Below are positions 52,298 to 63,400 of a DNA stretch of 64,000 nucleotides, in pieces. Location of the stretch: NCBI GenBank assembly GCA_947568835.1, contig OX387606.1:18075940-18139939 (forward strand). Direction: 5' to 3'. The notes beneath the pieces are model-generated. The model searched no databases. It saw only the letters and a program-made list of their open reading frames with translations, and was not told the origin of the DNA. Position numbers and translations under genes: made by a program. How positions within the stretch are numbered: position 1 is the stretch's first letter; the number at the start of each line of letters is the position of its first letter. The DNA is from Protonemura montana. Lineage: Eukaryota; Arthropoda; Insecta; Plecoptera; Nemouridae.

Positions 52298-52551
52298 CTG
52301 TAATAGTTCATCACGACTGACTTGAGATTCAACGACATGAGCAACTAACCTAAAACACTACTTCACTCTGAGGCATTGTGTCGTTACCTTGTTAGCTAGT
52401 TATATAGATATCAAATCTCCTGTTAGTTAATAGCCAGCTAAAGCATCACCAGTTCAGCGGATTATCATACTTGTAACTTTCTCTGGTTAAGAACCATCTC
52501 ACTTAAGTTATAAAAATAATGTCAGAAACATGTAGCAAGCCTTGCCATGCA

Positions 52552-52557
52552 TTTATT
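52552..52557 (-). terminator. Poly(A) signal for the proximal FKBP last exon
   Basis: AATAAA on the minus strand lies about 90 nt after the stop of the proximal last exon (52647-52871). Its presence between the two last exons supports alternative polyadenylation coupled to splicing. Confidence 0.65.
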
Positions 52558-52646
52558 TTGCAGACACCCAGGTTAGAAAGTCAGACAATTTCCTAGTTTT
52601 GGCAACACACAGACATTCCATGCTGTTTTTGTTGCATACTCTTTTG

Positions 52647-54845
52647 TTATTGTTCTGCAACTGTTGACTCTGGCTCGTTTAAGTTTTCAGTTCCATCATT
52701 TGGCTTTTGAGAATCTGGCTCCTTTGTCTCAGCAGAACTTGTCTCCTCAATGTTTGTTGGCCTCTTAGGCAGCTCAAATTTTTTTTTCTTACGTACTATC
52801 GGCACAATTTTCTCCTCTTCAACGAGAACTTTGCCATCATCCCACCAACCAGCTACTAATTTATTGGGATCCTAAACCCATTTAATACAAGAAAAGAAAA
52901 AAGCATTTAATCATTTTCAGGTTTGAAATTTTATTTTCTACAGCTTGGTAGATACATCACATTACTAAGTACAAAATTCAATGATAAATGGATGATAATA
53001 TTGGTTATGAATGTAGTTTAAATTTTTACTTTTATACGAGAACAAACTAGAATTCTAAGATAAGTAATCTAGATGCCAAAACTTATCTTTGGAATGTAAT
53101 AGTGCACTTGAAGGTAATGCTTAGGACAGTAGTTTTAGGTCAAAAAAATTACGTGGACTATTTTAAGAATCGGTTTTCTCAACAGAATCTCCACCTACCT
53201 CCTTGTCTTTTTGAGCAAACTTTTCAAACATGTTGGCGTAAATCTTCTTCTCCTTCCCTTTCTGCTCCTTCAGAGCTTTGTTACAGGCTATTACTTGGTT
53301 AACAGCAGCTTTGTTGGAAGGTTCCAGCTTGACTACCATTTCGAAGTCAACCTTGGCTTTTTCAGGCTCTCCCAGACTTAAATTTGCCTGAATAAAGAAA
53401 TAATATAAAATTGGTTAGCAAAATGTAAGCAACGGAACTAGAGAATACGACCTAAGTCTTTTATATGTTAATTATAAATAAAGCCAAGTCGTTAAATACC
53501 TGTCCTCTTCTGAAGAGACCCTTGAGATTTTCAGGTTCTGTCTCGAGAGCCTTGTCGCAGGAATCGCGGCATTCAATGAACTGGTCAAGTTTGAGTAGGC
53601 ACATGGCAATATTTAAATTACCAACTACAAATAGACTTTTTCGAGCAACTTCAGTCTCATTCTCAAATCCAGTGTCTGTTTCGATGAAGGTGACCATCTT
53701 CCTGTACATGGTTAGAGCTAGTGGATAATTTCCTTCTTTGAAGTACTTAGCACCTTTGTCTTTGAAAAGTTTTGCTTCTTCAACTTTTTCTGGGGCATCC
53801 ATTGACCAAGATTCTTTAGCCTGCAATCAGAGTGAGTGATCAGAAAAAGCATCCAAGTGGAAAGAATTGATAGAGAAGTAGGCACGAACTTAGAGAAAAC
53901 ATTCGACATGCTTTTATTTTTTACCTTCTCAAATTTTTTCAGAGTTACTTCATATTCAATATTAACTGCAGAGGGTATTCCGAACTCCTTGTTCCCTTCG
54001 CCTTGGAAAACATACTTTGGTTTCAGTAGGATTCTTGACTTTTCTCCTTCTTTAAACTTCTCTATTGCTTTCTCCAGACCATCACAAATGCCATGAACAC
54101 TGCCTTCTCCAAGTGGGAACGAAACGTCGCGTTCCTCGAACTGTTTGCCTTCGTGCTTCCCGATTAAATGTACTGCAAAAAAAGTATAAATTGGTATCAA
54201 TTCCGAGCTATTGCCACACTAAGCTATTATGGTAACTGGACTTTTCACTGGACCTACATACCTTCAACAAACGCTCCATCATTAGGTGTTGTGTATCCTG
54301 TCCCTTTTTCAATGATATACCTAATGATTCCTTCATCTTTTTTCTGACTAAGGTCTTCTCCTGTCCATCCCAAGACTTCCACCTCAAATACGAGAGTTGC
54401 ATCCGCAGGAATTTTTGGAGGGCTTCCATTAGCACCATAAGCATAGTCCGACTTGCATGTAAGGACAGCAATTTCGCCTTTCTTCATAGTTGCCACTCCT
54501 ATGTCCCAAGCTTTAATGACACTACCTGGAACAACAGAGGACCATACATTGGCTTAAGCATAATGAACAGTAACTCAAATTTCTCTTTGTTTCTTAGTTC
54601 TGACTATCAAGTTTACCTTTTCCCAGATTGAACTCAAATGGGTCTCCACGATCTCTACTGGAATCAAACGGAGTACCATCCAGCAACGTTCCGACATAGT
54701 GCACGGTCATTTTGCTACCGGCTGCTGGGGTTTCGGTGCCAACGCCTTCTTTGATGATCTCCTTGAGGATTCCACCGTCTTTTTTAGGTGTGATATCAAT
54801 GGCATTTGGTCCGGCCACATGGCCAGTCTTCACACTTTCCACCAT
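52647..54845 (-). CDS. FKBP4: FKBP59/FKBP4-type peptidyl-prolyl isomerase with TPR domain, 6 coding exons
   Basis: Minus-strand exons run 54845-54617, 54525-54262, 54172-53925, 53820-53500, 53387-53199 and 52871-52647, all in phase, giving 491 residues. FK1 is about residues 20-115 and keeps the isomerase/FK506-pocket residues: [49 protein letters not shown]2 is about 125-247 and looks degenerate (no pocket Trp), as in FKBP52. TPR repeats cover about 255-410 ([59 protein letters not shown]). The [14 protein letters not shown] segment follows, as in FKBP52/59. The family binds the Hsp90 C-terminus through the TPRs and assists steroid-receptor and other client maturation in the cytosol. This proximal last exon encodes a Lys-rich then acidic tail ([13 protein letters not shown]). 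A TTTTCTGTAG acceptor just before the ATG suggests a 5' UTR intron. The symbol is by family. Confidence 0.94.
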
Positions 54846-55195
54846 GTTGATCTACAGAAAACGTTACGCTGTTTTTCAGTTTGTCACAAAATAAATTATT
54901 GAGCTCTGGTTAGTTTTTTAACAACCGCTGGTCAAGTAAGTGGTAGAATGTTATTCTTGGATAACTATGCCTTCAGCATGTGCTATAAATAAACAAAAAG
55001 TTTTGATAATTCTACATTCAAATAAGCATTTTCACCATCCACAATGAACAAAGGGATATTCTTTCACTTGTTAAAATTATTCGGGGGAAATTTGGAAATG
55101 GCATATTACTATCCTACGAGGTTCAATAACACGACTTGTGTTCATAGAAAATGAGCACATCATTGTTTGTTTGCATGAGACTGAATTACTAACCT

Positions 55196-55335
55196 CGAAG
55201 AGACTGCACTAGCGGATATAGGTAATAAGGTCCTAATCTGTTGGTTATTTGACTGAATAGCAAAGCGAATCCCGTATCTTTACCTCTCTGCTAAATTATC
55301 AGACTTGAAATTCACACGGCCACAGCACGTTTTCG
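55196..55335 (-). promoter_or_regulatory. Likely FKBP 5' UTR exon and core promoter
   Basis: On the minus strand a GTTAGT donor follows CTCTTCGAG at the left edge, which pairs with the acceptor just upstream of the ATG. The right edge is a guess; the transcription start is not defined. The FKBP and BBOX1-like genes are head-to-head about 1.2 kb apart. Confidence 0.3.
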
Positions 55336-55362
55336 GCTTTTTATCCAGAGAGCACAATAGAG

Positions 55363-55403
55363 GAAACAACGATTCCACCCGCTTCTAGAAAGAACGATTC
55401 CAC
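55363..55403. promoter_or_regulatory. Candidate heat-shock element upstream of the FKBP gene
   Basis: TTCTAGAA at 55383-55390 is a perfect inverted pair of heat-shock units. It is flanked by two direct copies of AACGATTCCAC (55368-55378 and 55393-55403), each adding an out-of-phase TTC. FKBP52-type genes are known stress-responsive Hsp90 co-chaperones, so the placement makes sense. Only two units fit the strict spacing, so the call is tentative. Confidence 0.35.
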
Positions 55404-56548
55404 AAACAGTAAGCCACTTCTGATTGGTTCGAAATTAACTAATAGCCAGTCGAGCCTGGAAAGGCGCGCCAGAATTTGGTTTTTTTCCGAGGAATCTTTT
55501 GTTTCGAATGAAGACAAAGAAAAGTATTTTCGTAGAAAATTTTTGCTTTATATTTAGTCAAATTTCATGTATTTTCTTTTGATTGTAATCGAGTATTAGT
55601 CAAAATTTCGCAAATGTGTGTTACTTTCGTACTTCCACAAATGAACGAATTTTATTTTGGCTTGCATCTTAGATTTTATTGTATTGTATCGTTTTCTTTT
55701 TCTTTTACATCACTTTGAGGATGTTACAACGAAATGATGTTTTAAAATAATAACTTGAAGCAACACATAAATACCCAACACTGATAATATAAAGGATTAA
55801 CACATAACAAGTAAAGTGAAATGAACTCAAGCTAATAAATAGCGTTCTTTGCTCAAATCGGATATTGCTAACGAGCTTGTCCTAGTGGAGTGGTAATCAT
55901 GGTAAACACAGAGTCCTTGTTTATGCTCAAATGGTCAAGCTGTTATGTTTTTGACATGCTTTGACAAATTAGGTGTAATTTATTCATAATTACACTTTAA
56001 ATACCAGTTAGAATATCTTCTACTATCATCTAAAAATAGCTACGGACGTGTTGTTTTGACACAACAGCATTCTCGAGGGTGCCAAGGGTTACGATCGCCC
56101 TGCTCCTCGCGATCTACCTACATGACAGTCTCCCTCCCCGCCTTCAGTATCTAATGTGCATCTGCTATCACAGCATCTTCCGACTTCATCGTGCACTTTG
56201 GTCGGCAAAAAATTTACTAGCACCGATAGAAATAGCATAGATATCTGAAACAAACACATGATTGCTGGTGGTGGTGGTAGTAGGAGGCGTGTTACTGCAG
56301 TGAAAGCGAGTTTCATATAGTTCATTCATGAGCTCGGAAACAAGCAACACCTTGTTTACTTCTGGTGCCTGGTGTCTGTTGTCTAGACAAGCGCGTTGCA
56401 GCATCTGGAAGTTGCCTCCGGTCCTTTATACCTGACCTACCCTAACAAGTAAGTTATACTCTTGGGGCGAGCCATAAACTCCCTATCACTCCCTTTGTAT
56501 AATGCCTGTAACATCAGAGAAGATAATCGTTTTGTTTCTTTAAAAGAC

Positions 56549-59500
56549 ATGGGCTCCAGACCATTTAGGAATGTAATGGCAATTTTGCGCCAGACTAAAT
56601 ATGGCAAGTTATTTTCCACTTCAAACTTAAGGCCAGAACATGCCACCAGCACACAGAGAAATACAAGTGAGTATTAAAAGTGAATGTTTTCTATAGAATA
56701 CCTAAATACAAGAGTGTGCGACTTAAATTTGTCTTGTATTTTTTACAAAGGGGCGACAATTGACCAGCTTTACCAAACCCCTGAAGCGCCTCTGGTAACA
56801 AATGTGCTACTAACTACAGACCAAACAATCAAAGTTTTATTTAACAACCACAAAACTGCTGACTTCAAGAATGTTTGGGTATGTATGAAAAAAATGTTGA
56901 CCGAGTTAACCAACACTTTTTTTTTTTGGAAAATATGGGCCGATGATAGCAAAATTTTTGTTTGATTTCTGGTTTCAGTATAGCTTTCTCCCATACCTGC
57001 TACGACATACTTAATTTATGTTCTGGTACAACTTCGTGGATTTGTTGAAATTTGAATTCAGAGAGACTATTTGGAGATTCACTTCTACTCTAAAAAAAAA
57101 CGAAAAATGTGCCATCATATATATTTTCAACAGATTTGTATGCATTTCATGTAGTGTCTCGAGTATTTTATTCCCACTTTTTACATCTTCATTCTAATAC
57201 ATTCTTATGAAATATATTTCAACCCTATTTTAAAATTCTTCACATTCTTTATCATGTATTTTTTCATTACTATATTTCCATTCCATTCTTTAACACCTTG
57301 ATCTAAAACTCCTACCTCTTCTTCCCCAAATAGCTTTCTGCTTTACTTATATACCTACATGCCCATTCGTATCTCTAAACTTTGACTTGTTCAATCCATC
57401 CCTAGTCTCTTTCCATGCCTTCCACCCCCAAAAAGATTGATGTGTAAATATATCAGTAATCCTAGTTAATTTCCTATTTTTTCTCAACTAAAGTTTTTAT
57501 TGAATTTTAAACATACCATTTGCACAAACACCTACCTGTTACGATTTACCACACTTCCACTTCTTGGCAACTGTGATTTCCAGCTGCGAGACAATTGCGT
57601 GTGCCCAAAGTGCTTGGACTGGCTCACGCGTCAAAAGATGCTTGACACACCGTCGTTGGACATTGCCGCCAAGCCCACTTCGATCCAAGTCTCGGTCTCC
57701 GGTAACTTGGTCATCTCATGGCGTGAAGGGGATGGAGAGCATGTTTCAACGTTCAACTCCGACTGGTCTGTTTGCCAAACACTAATATTTTAATAGCACA
57801 CACATTTTGCAGTTCATACAGCTTGTTTTTCATGTTGTTTTTCACTATACTTTATTATTGTCCATAACAGTCTAAATTTAAAATAAATTAAAATATTTTA
57901 TTATTATGAACACTATAAACGTCTCAAAAATTGATGCCCAAACGGGGACTCGAACCTCGATCCCCGTTCGAGTCCCCTTTTGGGCATCAATTTTTAGATG
58001 TTTATAGTGTTCATAATAATAAAATACCCCACGCATTGCAAGCGTTTGCATTTTAAATAAGATTTCATCTAAATTAAAATATATTTTACGATTTAGATAG
58101 TGTAGTCTTTCTGACCTTTACTGGGGTCAACAACAGTGCAATTTATCTGTAGAAGTATTTTTTTGTGGCAACGATGATGCAATAAAAAAGTCTATCTATC
58201 CATGATACGATTCATTTTATATCATAGAGAAAAAACTTGTGTGGGGAGATAATTTAAAATTCAAGTATTGTTTTGCAAGTACCATTGCAGCACAGACAAT
58301 AGTAGTTTTTGTTGGGGGCTTAAGATTTTTGGCTGGCACCTTTGTGGCACAAGAATATATTAATCAAATAAAAAGTTGCTGGTCTAACTGTCGTCTCTCT
58401 AGCATCTCTACCGAACAGAACTGGCCCTGTGTATGATGGACACCCCATTACCTACCCCGGCACAGTGTTTCTTAACTTCGGTGATACCACAAGGTCCGGT
58501 TTCTCCAACATGCCAAACCATTCGGCCCTAACAACAAAAGAGAAAAATTATAAGAAAGAAATTTAGATTATTGCCCTCCGAAGAAATGGAAATTTGCTGG
58601 TGACCATAAGGATAAAGCTTAATAAAATAATATTTAAAAGTACCTCAGGAATGAGTATTCAGAATTTTTAACAATGTTTTATTATAGAATCTCATATTTA
58701 TCTCATATTTTCTTTCCCATCTCGTTGGTTGTCTGAGTGCATTGAGCCTGTTTAACAGGTAGTGTTACCATTTGCTGGTAGGTTGTATCGCTATGGTCAG
58801 AGCTTCATGCACGACACTTTTGAGTCAACTTCTGCTGGCTGGCATCCTGACCGAGCTCCGGTAGTCCTTTGGGACAAGACGTACATGCAGAAACACCTTC
58901 CTGAGATGCCTTTTGAAGACTTCATGCACTCTGAAGATGGACTCAAACGGTGGCTCGAGATGGTCTGCAAGTATGGCATCGCCATCCTAAGAAACGTCCC
59001 TATAGAACATGTACGTAAAATGTGATGGCTTGGTACTTAATGCCCAGTATATATTGATTTATTTGATTTATTTGTTTTTTGGTAGCTTGTCACTTTAAAA
59101 ATAAAATAACGAATATATATGTTCTAAAGATTTATTTTGCAACTTTTTTAACATTTCATTCTACATACTTCATACTTTCATACTTCATACATACGAATAA
59201 GAATAAGTAAGATTTAAGAGGATAAAAAAATTGCCTTTGTTCAATCAAATCAAAGGAGAACTGATGAGTTGCAAGAGTTATTTGAAATCTTATTTAAATT
59301 GTAAACGCCTACAAAGTGTGGTTTTTTTTATTATTATAAACACTGCCACGTCTCAAAAACTGATGCCCAAACGGAAAAACGAACCCCGATCTCCACCTAT
59401 CGCGGGTGTTGCTCTAGCCCATTGAGCTACTTGGACACATGCTTTTTGAGACAATTTTAGTGTATTTGATGAGAATGGCGGTTCTCCAAGCAGTAGAACC

Positions 59501-61697
59501 AAGAGACTGTGAGTACTCACAGTCACTCTGATTCTAGTGACACTATACCACGTCACAACCATTCAATCTCGAGTAACTCCAATTTGACGTTGGATGCGTT
59601 GTATTAATTTGAAATCTTATATAAATTGCAAACGCTTGCAATGCGCAGGTAAATTTATTATTATGAACACTACTACGATCTCAGAAATTGATGCCCAAAC
59701 GGCAGAAGTAGTGTTCTTAATAAAAAAAGGTGCAAGAGTTATCAACAGCTCATTAAAAGACTAAATACCCATAATTTATGTTGTTCGTTTAGACTAAGAT
59801 TGTGGACGTGGTAAAGCGGTTCGCATACGTGAAGGAGACGCAGTACGGGCTGACGTTTGACGTGGTCAACGAGCCTGATCCAACGGCTCACCCTGCATTC
59901 AGCGGCATGCACCTTCACCACCACACAGACATGAACTATCGTGAGAAGAGTCCAGGCATGCAGCTATTGCACTGTTTGAAAGCACACGGCACATCCTCTG
60001 TAGAAGGGGAGATAGGAGGTGGGTTTTATGGCTTCTTGCAGTTTGGTTGTATCATTTTGATAACTACTAGAGTGTCCCTGAGTCAATACCGAGTTTTTTA
60101 TGAGGTTTGCAGCTCTGAAATTTTAGCATTCTTTGAGGTTTTTGACATTCTTGGCATTTAACTTTCAGGAATGTCGTTTTTTGTTGACGCCTTCAGAGTG
60201 GCAACATGGATGAAAGAAAATGAACCATCGGCTTATCAAATTCTTGCGTCGACACCAATTCGCTTCCAGATTCAGAACAATGGGGTAATTAACTATCATA
60301 AAAATGAAGTTGTGCTCAATCTTTGTATAGTTAGCAAATAATCATTGAAATGCATCTTTTTAGAAACATTACTCTCAGCTGTGGCCGATAATTTGCACAA
60401 ACCAAGAAGGAGAAGTCACTGAGATCCACTACAACAATCGAACAATGGGTCCACTGCAAACTCCATCCCACATGGTGGTGCCATTTTACTATGCATACAA
60501 GGTAAGTCATCTCTGAAAAATGTGTCACTTTTTTATTTCCTGTTACTAGTCCAATGCTAGGTGTGCGGCGCATGTCCACTCGAATTGCCACACAACCTAT
60601 TTTAATTATATAATTCCTAAAATGTTTGGCCGGTTCACAAATTTCGCTGTTTCAAAAACCGAGTTGATGTTTTCAGTTTCTTTGCTGCAAATGTTTCCGC
60701 ATTTTATTTTTGCATGACATCACTCTGCGTCGTGGTCCCAATGTTGAGAGCACACACTCAACGGTCCCAGCTAGTACCGCAAATTGACGTGTACAATAAC
60801 GTAAAATAGCGTTTTTAGTATAAGCGGGGAGGGGGCTTCGAAGCTGGGCTTCAGCTTTGGTAGCCTAGATGAACGTCAGCAAAGCAAGTCGCCGAGCCAT
60901 ACTGGTAGACTCGCCTCATTGCACTCATCTCGAGCATGACGTCGCTGTAGACAAAAATGAACGACAACAGTAAGATAGCTTGGGATTAGCTTTGGTATTT
61001 TCATCTTTATTTGTGCAGTTTTGATTTGGAAAAGAAATTTGACAATACATCAATACAACATGCTATTGTGGTGCAATATTAAATATTGTAAGCTATGAAA
61101 CAAATAATCACAATTGAACGATACAAGTATGTATATTCTAAGCTATGCCACCAGCTGGCTAGTTGACGCTATTTTTTATTTTTTTAATAGTAACCTGAAC
61201 GATTGATAAACGCGCATAGATATTTTGAGTCGTAATTATTTAATTGTAGAGGTTTATTTAAAAGGATAGTCGCAATTCGCCATCGGGTGGCACCTACAGT
61301 TACCACATGTTGCCGACTCGCTTTATCAGCAGAAAGCTCAACATAAGCGCTGGCTCTCTGAATATATCTTTTGCCATAACGCTTGCACAGTTTTCAAACA
61401 TCCGACATCCAGGAAAAATTTGAGCATACCCTAGTCCTCACCCCACTGTAAGCCCCTGGAGTCTACATTTACTTTTTCTTCTGTTGGCTTCAGCTCTTCT
61501 CAAAGAAAGTTCGAGAAGAATCCGCCGAATTGCGTTTCAACATGGTGGCTGGAGACCTGGTAGCGTTCAACAACAGACGGATTCTTCACGGGAGAACCAG
61601 TTTCGACCCACAGAGAGTGATACGTCACCTTGTAGGTTGCTATGTGGACTTTGATGAAGTTGAATCCATCTACAACTCCTTCCTTGGGAAACGCTAG
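56549..61697 (+). CDS. BBOX1: Gamma-butyrobetaine dioxygenase (BBOX1)-like 2-oxoglutarate oxygenase, 8 coding exons
   Basis: The exons are 56549-56666, 56751-56878, 57584-57765, 58782-59010, 59793-60018, 60169-60284, 60364-60501 and 61494-61697. All are in phase, giving 446 residues. The N-terminal domain has the zinc motif LRDNCVCPKC (Cys87, Cys89, Cys92) and a candidate fourth ligand His135 (GEHVSTFNSDW). The jelly-roll catalytic core has the iron triad HTD (His263, Asp265) and His411 (ILHGRTSF), plus Arg423 (IRHLVGCY) placed to bind 2-oxoglutarate. SPGMQLLHCLKA and VPFYYAY also fit BBOX1. The enzyme hydroxylates gamma-butyrobetaine to carnitine using iron, oxygen and 2-oxoglutarate. Trimethyllysine dioxygenase is the close paralogue, but the HTDMN...LLHC and GCYVDFDEV regions fit BBOX1 better. 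About 70 residues precede the zinc domain, and the start resembles a mitochondrial presequence. The start codon is the least certain part. Confidence 0.92.
57901..58022. repeat. Inverted pair of SINE fragments (BBOX1 intron 3)
   Basis: The left arm 57901-57955 and right arm 57966-58022 are near-perfect inverted copies about 55 bp long with a 10-nt loop. Each contains TTGGGCATCAATTTTT-like and AGTGTTCATAATAAT sequence shared with the SINE copies near 59.3 and 59.7 kb. The minus strand of the left arm carries GGTTCGAGTCC, a perfect pol III B box. Homology continues right to about 58070 (GCATTGCAAGCGTTTGCATT). Such a structure would form a long RNA hairpin in the intron. Confidence 0.8.
59281..59440 (-). 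mobile_element. tRNA-derived SINE, most complete copy (BBOX1 intron 4)
   Basis: On the minus strand the head reads GTCCAAGTAGCTCAATGGGC, containing a perfect pol III A box (TAGCTCAATGGG). About 30 nt later comes a degenerate B box (GGGGTTCG). The body then has TTTGGGCATCAGTTTTTGAG and AGTGTTTATAATAATAAA, followed by a tail region shared with the copy near 59.65 kb. The tRNA-like head places it among tRNA-derived SINEs. The family name is unknown to me. Confidence 0.8.
59607..59735 (-). mobile_element. Truncated SINE copy, same family (BBOX1 intron 4)
   Basis: This minus-strand fragment shares TTGGGCATCAATTTCTGAGA, AGTGTTCATAATAATAAA and GCAAACGCTTGCAATGCGCA (as the plus-strand complement or direct form) with the copies at 57.9 and 59.3 kb. 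The tRNA head is missing. Confidence 0.65.
61216..61370 (+). repeat. Dispersed repeat family, copy B (BBOX1 intron 7)
   Basis: This is colinear with copy A in UBL3 intron 3: GATATTTTGAGTCGT, TTGTAGAGGTTTA, TGGCACCTACAGTTACCAC and CAGCAGAAAGCTCAACA. Its right end (CTGAATATATC) is shared with copy C (ATGAATATATC). Confidence 0.6.
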
Positions 61698-61815
61698 AGG
61701 TTTTAAAAGAAAGAATTTACGAAAATGATTAAATGTATAGTCTTCTTTTATTTCAAAAGAGACAAACCATTTTTTTTTTTACATATTTATAAAGTGAAAT
61801 TATTAATTCCATCCT

Positions 61816-61821
61816 AATAAA
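61816..61821 (+). terminator. BBOX1-like gene poly(A) signal
   Basis: AATAAA lies about 120 nt after the TAG stop at 61695-61697, in AT-rich DNA. Confidence 0.6.
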
Positions 61822-61829
61822 ATATTCGG

Positions 61830-62350
61830 TCAATTTTACTTAACTTAAGTAAGCCTTCCGGAAGTGCTTTGTGATACAGTTTTTGTAAAAATTCTAACGC
61901 GTGTCGGAAATCAAAAGTATGTTTCTCCGAGCACATCTAATATCAATTTCTGTATGCTGCGGCATCGGTGACAACGAAGATTTGGTAAACCGAGGTGTTG
62001 GTAAATTGACCACAGTACAGTTTTGTCATGTTTTCATGCCTATGGTCGTGCCTGGCCAATCGTACCAACAATCATAGAGTTTGGAATATACCACTAATCT
62101 AAAATAAATGCTACTTCATGCTTCCCATGCCAACACTTCCATGCTTTACTGAGATATATTTTCTTAATTTTCTTTAATACCAGCCCATCCGACTTTAGAG
62201 TTCGGGAGAGTCACGACAGAACACTTGGAGTTCCGGATAGCTTTTGAACTGACCCGGAATCAAATAATTTTAGGAAATAGGCTAAAAATGCACATTAAGG
62301 TAAGTCTCCTCCGGAGGACTACGCAGTTTTCACCAAGCTACACATCAATA
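61830..62350. other. Intergenic DNA after the BBOX1-like gene
   Basis: No exon, RNA gene or clear repeat was recognised in this stretch. Confidence 0.5.
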
Positions 62351-62356
62351 CAGACA

Positions 62357-63264
62357 TGGGCGTCTGCAGGATATTTTCCAGGCAAGCGCAAATGCTTCCA
62401 AGGATTGACAAAAGGGCTTCAACTGGGGGAGGGGGGGGGGGGGGAGGAAGAATCGCACAGTATGTTGAATGAAAACTAGTCTGGGCGAAACACTCGCCTA
62501 CCGCCACTGTGCACGTCAGCTTTGTATGCACTCGGAGACCATGGTTTTGTCACCAGCGTGTGTCTCAGTTTGTCGGTTAGGTCCTGATTCACGAAGTGGC
62601 CAATATCCAAAGCAGCTTGAAGTTGAGGACCTAGATCACATTCAGTTTCAAAGGCTGGTATTGGATTTTTGGAATACGCCCTCGTCGATGTACATGCACA
62701 TGCACTTTCAATACTGCGATCGCTGTTGCCATGGCTGTCCGAAATTTCACGCGCGTCATCGTTCGCCTTTCTCTGCACACTCGCACTAAAAAATTTGCGC
62801 ATATCCATACTCCCACAATCAACGCACTTAACTAAAACGCTCGGGCTAACAAACCACCCTACTCGAGTCGCTCCCGACACATAACTGACTTACGTAAAGT
62901 TGGGTTCGACCGGTAGGAAAACTAAAACTTCATTAAGTGTAAAATTCTGTTCGCGGAATCGGAATCACGTGGGAAAATTTTGGGGAAGTAGGTACCTGCA
63001 AGGATCCCAGTTTCATAGAATTACGCCGCGATTTTTTCGCTGGAATGGTTGGATGGTCACTCACCTTTCCTCTCTATGAATGCAATACAAATTTAGCGTT
63101 TTCCGTTTAAATGGCACTATTTTGATCAATTAAATGAGAGAATATGTTTAACTTGCCCTTTGAGTGATAAAATAACAAAGCCTTTTAGAGTGTTTATTTT
63201 TTAATGTTTGAAGATTTCCAGGGGGATGCAAGCGCACCCCCTTGCACCCCCCTCCGGACGCCCA
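62357..63264. mobile_element. Possible non-autonomous DNA element bounded by TGGGCGTC...GACGCCCA
   Basis: The left end reads TGGGCGTCTGCAGG and the right end is the inverse of TGGGCGTCCGGAGG, 12 of 14 positions matching. Just inside, both ends have a TTTCCAGG/CAAGCGC-like block and G- or C-rich runs. The roughly 0.9-kb interior has only short, unrecognised frames. No clear target-site duplication was found, so this could be two unrelated fragments. Confidence 0.35.
62425..62444. repeat. G-rich homopolymer tract
   Basis: A run of five G, one A, then fourteen G inside the putative element. It is a potential G-quadruplex, and its length in the assembly may be unreliable. Confidence 0.85.
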
Positions 63265-63400
63265 AGGCCGCAAGTGTTATCGTGTGGCACCTGCCGTTAC
63301 CACGTGTTGCCGGCTCGTTTGCTCAGCATACAGTTTAACAGTAAGGCTCTGACTATGTAGAGCTATACTATCATATGAATCGACTTTATGAATATATCCT
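63265..63400 (+). repeat. Dispersed repeat family, copy C
   Basis: This shares GGCCGCAAG, TGGCACCTGCCGTTACCAC, TTGCTCAGCA, AGTTTAACA and CTCTGACTAT with copy A, and ATGAATATATC with copy B. It abuts the right end of the putative inverted-repeat element. Confidence 0.6.

Noticed and set aside
58752..58781. Earlier acceptor TTTAACAG for BBOX1 exon 4
   Set aside because: Using it creates an immediate in-frame stop; the acceptor ending at 58781 keeps the frame and restores the conserved Trp.
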